A stretch of DNA of 8,270 nucleotides from Gammaproteobacteria bacterium (GCA_002401185.1 NVSH01000032.1:1-8270); one strand, 5' to 3'; counted from the stretch's first letter, positions 1-6,059 are shown. The notes: generated by a model from the letters alone, not told the origin. Made by a program: numbers and translations.

Positions 1-419
1 AGCACTGCACGCACATCACCGACCATCGACAACAACATACGGCGTAAGCGTTCAACCTGTTCTGGTGACACTTCATCTTGTGTACTATGAAATTTGTGTA
101 GACGAGCGACACTTTTGACCAGGTTGACGATGTCTTCACCGTAAACTTTTTTCAGCGCAGCACTATCAATGTTTTTTAATAAGGCCTTACTGCTTAACAG
201 TGCCACGGTCAGTGTAGATTCATCGGCACCAAGTTCACTCAACAACAGTGCCACATCAAGAGAATTAGGTTGCGTACCTTCTGTTGGCTGGTTCCATACC
301 TGCACGCAGGCATGGCGCAGCAAACTATCTTCGTCAACATCAACACCTGTCAGATGATGTAAATATTGATCGAGAGTGTAGTCTTTAGTGATTTGATTAA
401 AGTTATGCGTTTTTTGCAT
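1..419 (-). CDS. relA: RelA (p)ppGpp synthetase, N-terminal part, cut by the window edge
   Basis: This is the first 139 codons of a minus-strand gene that runs off the left edge. RelA makes the alarmone (p)ppGpp from ATP and GTP/GDP when uncharged tRNA stalls ribosomes. The visible part reads MQKTHNFNQITKDYTLD at its start and ends in SPEQVERLRRMLLSMVGDVRAV, which closely matches the E. coli RelA stretch SSEQVDNVRRMLLAMVDDFRCV. Only the degenerate HD-type hydrolase region is present. Where a SpoT-type enzyme carries its His-Asp metal site (HDVxED), this protein reads LLSSKALLKNID, so the hydrolase is probably inactive, as in RelA rather than SpoT. The synthetase, TGS and ACT domains lie outside the window. 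I chose the ATG at 417-419 because it gives a RelA-like N terminus. The sequence before it, AAAGTGGGCAT, is a weak ribosome binding site. I am confident of the RelA/SpoT family and fairly confident of RelA. Confidence 0.88.
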   Translation of the reverse strand, partial: MQKTHNFNQITKDYTLDQYLHHLTGVDVDEDSLLRHACVQVWNQPTEGTQPNSLDVALLLSELGADESTLTVALLSSKALLKNIDSAALKKVYGEDIVNLVKSVARLHKFHSTQDEVSPEQVERLRRMLLSMVGDVRAV

Positions 420-600
420 ATGCCCACTTTATCCGATTTATACAAACTAAACAGTGCATTAATACCCATTGTAGTTCGTGTAGTAGCAATCGTGTTTGAG
501 ATAATTTTATTTGACTATAAATTGAGAATATATAAGCTGAAAGTATAAATTACTAGCGTACCTAAATGGTTGATACCATTAAATCATAAGAGACTTTTTG

Positions 601-647
601 TTTAGTTTTACTTAACCAATACACTTGTCGAAAAGGTAAAAACTAAA
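601..647. repeat. AT-rich imperfect inverted repeat between relA and fur
   Basis: The arm at 601-611 (TTTAGTTTTAC) pairs with 636-647 (GTAAAAACTAAA) with a one-base bulge and a loop of about 24 nt. It lies just past the fur stop codon in the fur direction, so it might help end fur transcription. There is no clear T-run after it on the minus strand and the stem is almost all A/T, so a terminator role is not established. Confidence 0.3.
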
Positions 648-649
648 GA

Positions 650-1063
650 TTAATTTTCTTGGCAGTCGGGACATTTACCATAAAGTGTCAGGCTATGATC
701 GGTTACTTCAAAACCTTTCTCTGCAGCAACTTTATCCTGCCTGGCTTCTATCAACTCATCAAAAAACTCTTCTACTTTGCCACAGACAACGCAAACGATA
801 TGGTCATGATGACCTTTCTCATTTAATTCAAAGACGGCCTGTCCACCCTCAAAATGATGGCGTTCAACAAGGCCGGCAGTTTCGAATTGCGTTAATACTC
901 GATAGACCGTCGCCAAGCCAATCTCTTCACCATCATCCAGTAATGCACGATAGATATCTTCTGCACTCTGATGCCTTACTTCAGACGATTCTAAAAGCTC
1001 GAGGATTTTCATTCTCGGAAGCGTTATTTTCAACCCTGCTTTTTTTAAATCACTTGATTCCAT
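650..1063 (-). CDS. fur: Ferric uptake regulator Fur
   Basis: A 137-residue metal-dependent repressor that binds Fe(II) and represses iron-uptake genes. The winged-helix DNA-binding domain covers about residues 1-82, with recognition-helix motif GLATVYRVL at 49-57. The dimerisation domain follows, with the metal-site motif HHDH at 85-88, a first zinc CxxC at 91-94 (CVVC) and a second at 131-134 (CPDC). The run KKAGLKITLPRMKIL near the N terminus matches E. coli Fur almost exactly. It is shorter than E. coli Fur (148 residues) because it ends just after the second CxxC and lacks the His-rich tail. The start ATG at 1061-1063 has only a weak AGAAAG-type ribosome binding site. It is divergent from bamE, the standard arrangement in gammaproteobacteria. 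Fur often represses itself, and a weak Fur-box-like site lies 13 bp before the start. Fur rather than Zur or PerR is supported by the close full-length match. Confidence 0.96.
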   Translation of the reverse strand: MESSDLKKAGLKITLPRMKILELLESSEVRHQSAEDIYRALLDDGEEIGLATVYRVLTQFETAGLVERHHFEGGQAVFELNEKGHHDHIVCVVCGKVEEFFDELIEARQDKVAAEKGFEVTDHSLTLYGKCPDCQEN

Positions 1064-1075
1064 AAAACTTTCTAC

Positions 1076-1090
1076 TGATTCTCATGGTCA
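1076..1090. promoter_or_regulatory. Possible Fur box before fur
   Basis: TGATTCTCATGGTCA matches the 7-1-7 Fur consensus TGATAAT-N-ATTATCA at 10 of 14 defined positions, with the outer TGA/TCA intact. It lies 13 bp upstream of the fur start in the divergent fur-bamE region, where autoregulation would be expected. The match is imperfect and could be chance. Confidence 0.25.
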
Positions 1091-1093
1091 TAT

Positions 1094-1109
1094 GCGGTAG
1101 TATTTCCGC
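1094..1109. repeat. Short palindrome in the fur-bamE divergent region
   Basis: GCGGTAGTATTTCCGC has perfect 4-bp outer arms (GCGG/CCGC), and 12 of its 16 positions are self-complementary. It is followed on the plus strand by TCTTTT. It could be an operator for an unknown regulator or a weak hairpin. The neighbouring TTGACT (minus strand, 1118-1123) resembles a fur -35 box, but no good -10 box lies at the right distance. Confidence 0.3.
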
Positions 1110-1173
1110 TCTTTTACAGTCAACGCCATTTAACCACGTTTTTGATGCTTTACACCACTCTCAATAATTTAAT

Positions 1174-1557
1174 ATGAAACTATTTATAAAAGCCTGCCTA
1201 TGGCATAAACCTTGGCAAACCCTTGTTGCACACACCTCTGTACTAACAATTACATTTTTCGCCCTTATGCTTAGCGCCTGCGCCGGATGGCTACCAGAGC
1301 CACATAAACTGGATTTACAACAAGGCAACACCATCAAGCTTGCACAGCTAGAGAGTATTGAAACAGGAATGACAAAAACAGATGTCCGAAAAATCATGGG
1401 GTCACCAATGTTATCAGACCCCTTTCATAATCAACGCTGGGACTATATTTATCGTTTTATTCCAAACAAAGGCTTTGTTAGAAAATCGCTATTAACACTG
1501 TATTTTGAAAATGACGTGTTGATAAGAATCGATGATTCGCAATATATAGAACCTTAA
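1174..1557 (+). CDS. bamE: Outer-membrane assembly lipoprotein BamE (SmpA/OmlA)
   Basis: A 127-residue lipoprotein subunit of the BAM complex, which inserts beta-barrel proteins into the outer membrane. The signal peptide ends in a lipobox LSAC, with the lipidated Cys at 36 and Ala at +2, which fits outer-membrane sorting. The SmpA/OmlA domain follows: LDLQQGN at 46-52, IETGMTKTDVRKIMGSPMLSDPF at 62-84, and a final beta region LLTLYFENDVLIRID around 106-120. These align with E. coli BamE ([27 protein letters not shown]). The n-region is long, about 20 residues before the hydrophobic core, against a handful in E. coli, but no other in-frame ATG, GTG or TTG lies before the Cys except one three residues ahead of the lipobox, so ATG 1174 stands. 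No ribosome binding site is visible before it. It is divergent from fur and convergent with rnfH. Confidence 0.93.
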   Translation: MKLFIKACLWHKPWQTLVAHTSVLTITFFALMLSACAGWLPEPHKLDLQQGNTIKLAQLESIETGMTKTDVRKIMGSPMLSDPFHNQRWDYIYRFIPNKGFVRKSLLTLYFENDVLIRIDDSQYIEP

Positions 1558-1567
1558 TGGAAAGGTA

Positions 1568-1600
1568 TTACCATGGTTACGCTGGTTAAGTTTTTAATTT
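1568..1600 (+). terminator. Weak candidate terminator after bamE
   Basis: TTACCA (1568-1573) can pair with TGGTTAA (1583-1589) with one bulged base and a 9-nt loop, followed by GTTTTTAATTT. The adjoining TTTTTAATTTAAAAA (1591-1605) is itself nearly palindromic, so it could act on the converging rnfH transcript as well. The stem is short and has few G/C pairs. Confidence 0.3.
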
Positions 1601-1641
1601 AAAAAGACTAAAAATGATGGACGCAATATTGCCAGAAGCCA

Positions 1642-1950
1642 TCAACCACCCTTCTTCATCTTTTTACCTTCTGCTGCACGTTTTCGCCTAACTTCTTTAG
1701 GGTCCGCAATTAATGGTCTGTATATTTCGACACGATCACCCTCCGACAGAACGGTGGTCATCGTCGTTATCTTGCCAAATAAACCTACTTTAGCGTTTTC
1801 CAGCACCAATGCCGGAAAATCCAAAGTAATGCCAGACTGTTCGATAGCTGCAGCCACGGTCTCACCCGTATCCACTTTAAGTATACGAATTACCTGCTTC
1901 TCGGGCGTAGCGTAAGCTACTTCTACATTAATACGTTCAGTGGTCATCAT
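1642..1950 (-). CDS. rnfH: RnfH family protein (UPF0125, ubiquitin-like fold; PasI-type)
   Basis: A 102-residue small protein of the RnfH family, usually described as having a beta-grasp (ubiquitin-like) fold. Its biochemical role is not settled. In E. coli it is the neighbour of RatA, and the pair has been called RatAB or PasTI and discussed as a toxin-antitoxin system. Family marks visible are VEVAYATPEKQ at 9-19, the central VGLFGK at 55-60, and DRVEIYRPLIADPKEVRRKR at 72-91, followed by a lysine-rich tail ending GKKMKKGG. Two ATG codons lie in tandem. The first (1950) is preferred because AGAGGA sits 8 nt before it. That ribosome binding site overlaps the ratA stop codon, and only 5 nt separate the two genes, so they are very likely cotranscribed and translationally coupled. 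Confidence 0.93.
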   Translation of the reverse strand: MMTTERINVEVAYATPEKQVIRILKVDTGETVAAAIEQSGITLDFPALVLENAKVGLFGKITTMTTVLSEGDRVEIYRPLIADPKEVRRKRAAEGKKMKKGG

Positions 1951-1955
1951 TCGGA

Positions 1956-2399
1956 TTATCCTCTTTCACCATAAACGACAACAGCACGTTTACAGAATGA
2001 ATCCACTAAAGAATTCGCTATCTGTGTAAATATTGGTTTAGCGGCAATCGACATCATCGCGTTATCAAACTCAAACTCAAGGTCAAACGTTACCCGACAG
2101 GCATTTTCTGTTTTCAGCGCATCAAACTGCCAGTAACCGTTTAAACGCTTAAAAGGGCCGTCGACTAATTGCAATTCTATGCGATTATCTTTATACAATC
2201 GATTCTTTGTGGTGAACGATTTTTTTAATACGCCTTTAGCAATTTCAACCGATGCCATCATTTCCGAATCACTTTCATTCAAAACAATAGATGAGCGACA
2301 CCACGGTAAAAACGACGCATAATCCTCGACATTGTTTATCAGGTGGTACATTTCTGCTGGCGAATAGTGGACCAGTGCATTACGTTTAATATGTGACAT
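1956..2399 (-). CDS. ratA: RatA/PasT, START-like (Coq10/polyketide cyclase fold) protein
   Basis: A 147-residue protein of the START/SRPBCC superfamily. E. coli RatA has been reported to bind the 50S subunit and block 70S formation; the same family includes mitochondrial Coq10, a ubiquinone-binding protein, so a role in respiration or stress tolerance is also possible. Family motifs are clear: MYHLINNVEDYASFLPWC at 17-34, VEIAKGVLKKSFTTKN at 51-66, and GPFKRLNGYWQF at 81-92, with a C-terminal amphipathic helix PIFTQIANSLVDSFCKRA. The length matches the family (about 145). No strong ribosome binding site precedes the ATG at 2397-2399. It lies 27 nt after the transporter gene and 5 nt before rnfH, suggesting one transcript. 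The ratA-rnfH pair next to bamE is a conserved gammaproteobacterial arrangement. Confidence 0.93.
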   Translation of the reverse strand: MSHIKRNALVHYSPAEMYHLINNVEDYASFLPWCRSSIVLNESDSEMMASVEIAKGVLKKSFTTKNRLYKDNRIELQLVDGPFKRLNGYWQFDALKTENACRVTFDLEFEFDNAMMSIAAKPIFTQIANSLVDSFCKRAVVVYGERG

Positions 2400-2426
2400 A
2401 AATTGTATGTGATAACTTATATTTTT

Positions 2427-3797
2427 TTAAATGGCACCAACGGCTTTCAAAAATACAATAATAACCGCCAGCGGTGTTATGTATCTAACAAGAATACGCC
2501 AAACTTTATAAAGCACGGGAAAAGTTGACAGTTCATCACGCGTCGATTGTTCACGCATGACCCATGCGGCAAATATAGCTATAAACAAACCGCCCAATGG
2601 CAGCATAATATTCGCTGTCAAATAATCGAGCGTATCAAAAAAAGTTAGCTTTTCAAATAAGAAGGGAATGCTTAACGTTTTATCTTTCCATATATTAAAT
2701 GAAAACACGGTACCTAGTCCAACAAACCAGGTTAATAGACCAATCATTACGGACGCACGTATACGGTTATAACCTTTGTTTTCTACCAAATAAGCAACCG
2801 CCGGTTCGATTAGAGAAATCGCTGACGTCCAGGCCGCAAAAACCAGCAGAACGAAGAACATAACACCGATTAATGTACCACCCTGCATATGCCCAAAAGC
2901 TATAGGTAAAGTCTGAAAAATAAGGCCAGGACCTGCAGCTGGCTCCAGACCATTTGCAAACACGATAGGAAAGATGGCCATGCCCGCTAACAGAGCAACA
3001 ACGGTATCTGCCAGGGCAATCAAGATTGCAGCTTGAGCGATCGAGTGTTGCTCAGAGAGGTAAGAGCCATAAACCATAATGGCGCCCATCCCAAGGCTCA
3101 GTGTAAAAAAAGCATGACCCATAGCAATGAGAATACCTTTCCCATCAATCGGACCTGGGGTGAACAGAAAACGGACGCCATCCATAAAATAACCCGTAGA
3201 CATCGCGTATATAACAATCAATAATAAAAAGCCAAATAACAGCGGCATTAAAAAAGTGACTGCTTTTTCGATGCCCTCTTTTATACCACGCGCCACCACG
3301 ATTATCGTCATCACCATAAAAATGGTATGCCATGCCAGCAACCGCTCCGGATCACTGACCAGTTCAGTAAATATACTGTTTGCACCATCCGAGGTAACAC
3401 CGAGAAACATACCGCCAGCCGTTCGAAATACATAAGACATCGCCCAACCGGCAATCACGCTGTAATACGAAAGAATTAAAAAACCGGCAACAACGCCCAA
3501 CCAACCCAACCAGACCCAGGATGGATTACGTCGTTCTTCTTTTGCCAATGCCGCCATGGTGTTAATCGGGCTTTGCTTTCCACGACGTCCGATCATGATT
3601 TCTGCCATCATAATTGGGATGCCAATCAGAGCGATACACAATAAATAAACCAGCACAAAAGTGCCGCCGCCATTCTCACCTGTAATATAAGGAAACTTCC
3701 AGATATTCCCCAGGCCAACGGCCGAGCCCGTTGCAGCGAGAATGAATACCGTACGACTACTCCATTGCCCATGTATTGATGTGCGTTTATTGCCCAT
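2427..3797 (-). CDS. Sodium-dependent transporter of the NSS/SNF family (LeuT fold)
   Basis: A 456-residue inner-membrane secondary transporter that uses the sodium gradient, probably to import an amino acid or related compound; the substrate cannot be told from sequence. The hallmark TM1 motif GSAVGLGNIWKFPY occurs at 24-37, followed by ENGGG at 41-45. By alignment with LeuT, the TM1 sodium-site residues (G24, A26, V27, N31), TM6 residues F231-T232 (FFTLSLG) and TM8 residues A321, T324 and S325 (AAWTSAIS) are kept, so both sodium sites look intact. I count about 11 hydrophobic segments; this and the length resemble bacterial 11-TM members such as MhsT and Tyt1 rather than the 12-TM LeuT (511 residues). 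The start ATG at 3795-3797 has a reasonable AGTGGAT 8 nt before it. It lies upstream of ratA in the same direction with a 27-nt gap. The gene is not part of the E. coli smpB-ratA neighbourhood. Confidence 0.92.
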   Translation of the reverse strand: MGNKRTSIHGQWSSRTVFILAATGSAVGLGNIWKFPYITGENGGGTFVLVYLLCIALIGIPIMMAEIMIGRRGKQSPINTMAALAKEERRNPSWVWLGWLGVVAGFLILSYYSVIAGWAMSYVFRTAGGMFLGVTSDGANSIFTELVSDPERLLAWHTIFMVMTIIVVARGIKEGIEKAVTFLMPLLFGFLLLIVIYAMSTGYFMDGVRFLFTPGPIDGKGILIAMGHAFFTLSLGMGAIMVYGSYLSEQHSIAQAAILIALADTVVALLAGMAIFPIVFANGLEPAAGPGLIFQTLPIAFGHMQGGTLIGVMFFVLLVFAAWTSAISLIEPAVAYLVENKGYNRIRASVMIGLLTWFVGLGTVFSFNIWKDKTLSIPFLFEKLTFFDTLDYLTANIMLPLGGLFIAIFAAWVMREQSTRDELSTFPVLYKVWRILVRYITPLAVIIVFLKAVGAI

Positions 3798-3886
3798 AAT
3801 TATTATCCACTTATGTCACCCATCGATTTCAGCAGTAAGTATTAAGAAACTATCTATGCAGATTTTTACAGATGCATTTTTAACAA

Positions 3887-3895
3887 TTTATAGCA
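3887..3895 (-). promoter_or_regulatory. Candidate extended -10 promoter for the transporter operon
   Basis: Read on the minus strand this is TGCTATAAA, an extended -10 (TGn plus TATAAA, 5 of 6). No good -35 box is visible 17 bp upstream, which an extended -10 can tolerate. It would give a leader of roughly 80-90 nt before the transporter ATG. The edge of the palindromic element lies about 45 bp further upstream. Confidence 0.4.
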
Positions 3896-3938
3896 CCGAC
3901 TCAAGTTATTTATAAGAAATAGTACATAATAATTAACG

Positions 3939-4113
3939 AGGGAACCTCTGATTAAGTCTGGACCGAACAGATCGCCATTAAAATGTTTTGATTCAAGGCG
4001 TGGAATACGCGCCATAATTGAATAATGGGCAGGACTATTATGAAGCTCTACAACGAAAAAGCAGGACATTTTAATTGTGAGGTGGCGATTCACGACTTAT
4101 TTAGAGGCTCCCT
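3939..4113. mobile_element. MITE-like palindromic element with 20-bp terminal inverted repeats
   Basis: The left end (3939-3958, AGGGAACCTCTGATTAAGTC) and the reverse complement of the right end (4094-4113, AGGGAGCCTCTAAATAAGTC) agree at 17 of 20 bases. Inside, ATCGCCATTAAAATG (3971-3985) is complementary to the right-hand blocks CATTTTAAT (4067-4075) and TGGCGAT (4083-4089), which a 7-nt bulge separates. A central hairpin GGCGTG-GAATA-CGCGCC sits at 3997-4013, enclosed by TTCAA/TTGAA (3992-3996 and 4018-4022). Most of the element could fold into one long cruciform or RNA hairpin. It encodes no transposase. If the true ends are GGAACC and GGCTCC, the flanks are CGAG (3937-3940) and CTAG (4112-4115), a 3-of-4 match to a 4-bp target duplication of the CTAG type. 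Such a target would suit mobilisation by an IS5-like transposase, but that is inference. An old repeat of another kind is possible. Confidence 0.72.
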
Positions 4114-4127
4114 AGCTCAGCTTTACC

Positions 4128-4156
4128 ATGACAGTGTGATAATTCTACCCTATACT
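4128..4156 (+). promoter_or_regulatory. Sigma-70 promoter for smpB
   Basis: ATGACA (4128-4133, 5 of 6 to the -35 consensus) and TATACT (4151-4156, 5 of 6 to the -10 consensus) are separated by exactly 17 bp. Transcription would begin near 4163, about 40 nt before the smpB ATG. The -35 box begins only 14 bp after the right end of the palindromic element. The TTG at 4156-4158, an in-frame possible start, overlaps this -10 box and so lies upstream of the expected transcript. Confidence 0.65.
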
Positions 4157-4203
4157 TGCGAGCCTTAATTTTTACAAAAATCCATCCTTATCATCTATAC
4201 GTC

Positions 4204-4683
4204 ATGGCGAAAAAATCTAAAAAAAAGCTGAACGACAATACTATCGCACGCAATCGTAAAGCTCGTTACGATTATACCATCGAGAGTAACTTTGAAGCGG
4301 GTCTCGTGCTGGAAGGCTGGGAAGTTAAAAGCCTGCGCGAAGGCCGTGTGCAGATTGATGAAAGTTATGTCTTCGCTAAAAACGGCGAGCTCGAATGGAT
4401 CGGCGGTACCATCACACCTCTAATTTCCACCTCCACCCATATTCAACCAAGCCCGACCCGAGCAAGAAAAATTTTAATGCACCGACATGAGATCGACCGT
4501 CTTATCGGCCAGGTCGAGCGCAAGGGTTATACGCTTGTTCCATTGGCGTTATTCTGGAAAAAAAATGGACGAGTAAAACTGGACATAGGTCTGGCCAAAG
4601 GTAAGAAGGAACATGATAAACGTGCATCAATCAAAGAACGCGACTGGCAACGAGAGAAAGCACGTACCTTAAAAATTCGTTAG
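4204..4683 (+). CDS. smpB: SsrA-binding protein SmpB
   Basis: A 159-residue RNA-binding protein that partners with tmRNA to rescue ribosomes stalled on broken messages and tag the nascent peptide. It shows the family signatures: an N-terminal basic segment then [15 protein letters not shown], the tmRNA-binding motif [10 protein letters not shown] at 38-47, [20 protein letters not shown] at 70-89, [33 protein letters not shown] at 108-140, and the C-terminal tail [17 protein letters not shown], which in the ribosome occupies the empty mRNA channel. The length agrees with E. coli SmpB (160). I chose ATG 4204 rather than the in-frame TTG at 4156 because the family starts MxKK, and the TTG overlaps the promoter -10 box. 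No strong ribosome binding site precedes the ATG. The tmRNA gene ssrA is not within this window. The gene converges on dnaQ. Confidence 0.96.
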   Translation: MAKKSKKKLNDNTIARNRKARYDYTIESNFEAGLVLEGWEVKSLREGRVQIDESYVFAKNGELEWIGGTITPLISTSTHIQPSPTRARKILMHRHEIDRLIGQVERKGYTLVPLALFWKKNGRVKLDIGLAKGKKEHDKRASIKERDWQREKARTLKIR

Positions 4684-4760
4684 CCCCGCTGAATAGCACC
4701 CTGTATTATTGATTTTTCGAGCAGAAGTCTCATTCTTTTCTAATAACGACTAACGATACA

Positions 4761-5465
4761 TTACTTCCACAAACTGTCATCACCCATTTTTTCAATAATC
4801 GCCTGATGCGCTAACAGTTCATCCTCATTAGCCTTAATTATTTTGATGGGTTTTCTATCTTTCGAGATCTTTTTAGCCACTGAAGCACCGGCGCTTGAAG
4901 CAAAATCATCGCTATCCAATTTAAGCGCGCTCTGCCCGCCCGTCATATGCAGATAAACTTCGGCCAGTAATTCTGCATCAAGCAAGGCACCATGTAACTC
5001 GCGATGCGCGTTATTTACCTGATATTCTTTACAGAGTATATCCAGATTATTTTTTTTACCTGGGCGTATCTTCCGCGCCATGACCAGGGTATCAATTACC
5101 GTGCAATACGTTTCTGTCTTACCGTATTCGTCACCTGCTAATTTTAATTCGTGATTGATGAAACCTACGTCAAATGGCGCGTTATGGATGATAAGTTCTG
5201 CACCATCGATATACTTGATAAAATCTTTAACAACATCAACAAAGCGAGGTTTGTCAGCAAGAAACTCCGTACTGATACCGTGGACGGCCTGAGCACCTTG
5301 GTCGATTTCGCGATCAGGCATCAGGTATTGATGGTAATTATTACCGGTCAGACGTCGATTAACCATCTCGACACAGCCAATCTCAATAATCTTATGACCT
5401 TGTCTGGGGTCTAACCCGGTGGTTTCTGTATCCAGAACAATTTGTCGATTTTGTATTTGTTTCAT
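4761..5465 (-). CDS. dnaQ: DNA polymerase III epsilon subunit, 3'-5' proofreading exonuclease
   Basis: A 234-residue DEDDh exonuclease that proofreads for the replicative polymerase. Numbering from the ATG at 5463-5465, the ExoI motif DTETTGL starts at Asp12 (catalytic D12, E14), ExoII is IHNAPFDVGF with D99, and ExoIII is HRELHGALLDAELLAEVY with H158 and D163. A clamp-binding hexapeptide QSALKL follows at 178-183 where E. coli has QTSMAF, then a variable linker and a C-terminal alpha-binding end (LLAHQAIIEKMGDDSLWK) that matches E. coli ...GGSCLW. An in-frame GTG at 5481-5483 would add six residues. I prefer the ATG because it places the first catalytic Asp at residue 12, exactly as in E. 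coli. Neither start has a good ribosome binding site. It follows rnhA by 20 nt, so the two are likely an operon. Confidence 0.95.
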   Translation of the reverse strand: MKQIQNRQIVLDTETTGLDPRQGHKIIEIGCVEMVNRRLTGNNYHQYLMPDREIDQGAQAVHGISTEFLADKPRFVDVVKDFIKYIDGAELIIHNAPFDVGFINHELKLAGDEYGKTETYCTVIDTLVMARKIRPGKKNNLDILCKEYQVNNAHRELHGALLDAELLAEVYLHMTGGQSALKLDSDDFASSAGASVAKKISKDRKPIKIIKANEDELLAHQAIIEKMGDDSLWK

Positions 5466-5485
5466 CGCCTTTTTAACGTACACAA

Positions 5486-5929
5486 TTATCGCAACATTTC
5501 ATCAATTCCACGATTAGCCAATGCATCCGCACATTCATTGCCTTCATCACCCGCGTGGCCTTTAACCCATTGCCAACTAACATCGTTTGCCTGCACGACT
5601 GCATCCAGACGCTGCCATAACTCAACATTTTTCACTGGTTTTTTAGCGGCTGTTTTCCAACCTTTTTTCTTCCAGTTAGGTAACCACTTAGTCATACCGT
5701 CGAGTACATATTTAGAGTCTGTGTATATTTTAGCGGCACAAGGTCGCTTCAATGATTCAAGAGCCTGAATTACCGCCATTAATTCCATACGATTGTTTGT
5801 ACTCTGCGCCTCGTGACCATACAGGTCTTTTTGTTGTCCATTGTAACGTAGACTAGCGCCCCAACCACCTGGCCCTGGATTACCACGACAGGCACCATCG
5901 GTATAAATTTCTACATTATTTGTACTCAT
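5486..5929 (-). CDS. rnhA: Ribonuclease HI
   Basis: A 147-residue cytoplasmic endonuclease that cuts the RNA strand of RNA/DNA hybrids (R-loops, primer remnants). The complete DEDD active site is present: D11 in [13 protein letters not shown]49 in [12 protein letters not shown]71 in IYTDSKYV and D135 in NECADALAN, with the assisting His125 in [12 protein letters not shown]. The basic protrusion typical of bacterial RNase HI ([21 protein letters not shown], about residues 81-101) is kept. The length is within the usual 150-155 range. The ATG at 5927-5929 has only a weak GGGC element before it. It lies just upstream of dnaQ in the same direction, as in pseudomonads, whereas in E. coli the two genes are divergent. 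It diverges from mltD. Confidence 0.96.
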   Translation of the reverse strand: MSTNNVEIYTDGACRGNPGPGGWGASLRYNGQQKDLYGHEAQSTNNRMELMAVIQALESLKRPCAAKIYTDSKYVLDGMTKWLPNWKKKGWKTAAKKPVKNVELWQRLDAVVQANDVSWQWVKGHAGDEGNECADALANRGIDEMLR

Positions 5930-5984
5930 ATAAGCCCATTTTAATTTTGATGCTGTACAATTTGATTAATAAAAACATGCTGGA

Positions 5985-5993
5985 ATCTTAGCA
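5985..5993 (-). promoter_or_regulatory. Candidate extended -10 promoter for rnhA-dnaQ
   Basis: Read on the minus strand this is TGCTAAGAT, a TGn extension followed by TAAGAT (4 of 6 to the -10 consensus). No good -35 box is visible. It would give a leader of roughly 50 nt before the rnhA ATG. Confidence 0.3.
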
Positions 5994-6013
5994 GAATAAC
6001 GCTACACCGCTTT

Positions 6014-6041
6014 GAAGCATTTCCATAATAATAATAAAAAA
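6014..6041 (+). promoter_or_regulatory. Weak candidate promoter for mltD
   Basis: On the plus strand TTGAAG and TAAAAA (each 4 of 6 to consensus) stand 17 bp apart within the AT-rich divergent region. Other weak pairs exist nearby, such as GCTACA and CATAAT 17 bp apart, so the exact promoter is uncertain. Confidence 0.25.
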
Positions 6042-6059
6042 CATTAAGTAAGAGTCATC

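Larger units (their letters stand above)
3798..4203. other. Gene-free 406-bp region between the transporter and smpB
   Basis: This divergent intergenic stretch holds the likely transporter promoter (near 3887-3895, minus strand), a 175-bp palindromic MITE-like element (3939-4113) and the smpB promoter (4128-4156) with its leader. An open frame on the minus strand at 3866-4093 crosses most of the element but has no recognisable family or ribosome binding site, so I do not call it a gene. Confidence 0.7.

Noticed and set aside
169..357. Plus-strand open frame of 62 codons
   Set aside because: It is antisense to the clear RelA reading frame.
366..548. 60-codon plus-strand open frame in the relA-fur gap
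   Set aside because: It overlaps the relA start antisense, begins without a ribosome binding site and its hydrophobic translation looks like that of AT-rich noncoding DNA.
685..1065. 126-codon plus-strand open frame antisense to fur
   Set aside because: It is the shadow of the strongly conserved Fur gene; the translation has no recognisable features.
1642..2399. rnfH-ratA as a novel toxin-antitoxin system
   Set aside because: The pair is a known conserved housekeeping arrangement (RatAB/PasTI) in gammaproteobacteria and its toxin-antitoxin status is disputed.
3866..4093. 75-codon minus-strand open frame between the transporter and smpB
   Set aside because: It runs through most of the palindromic element, has no ribosome binding site, and its translation resembles no family I know.
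4684..4760. tmRNA gene or a terminator after smpB
   Set aside because: The 77-bp gap is far too short for ssrA and I see no stem-loop followed by a T-run on either strand.
5442..5768. 108-codon plus-strand open frame across rnhA and dnaQ
   Set aside because: It is antisense to two intact housekeeping genes with full active sites.
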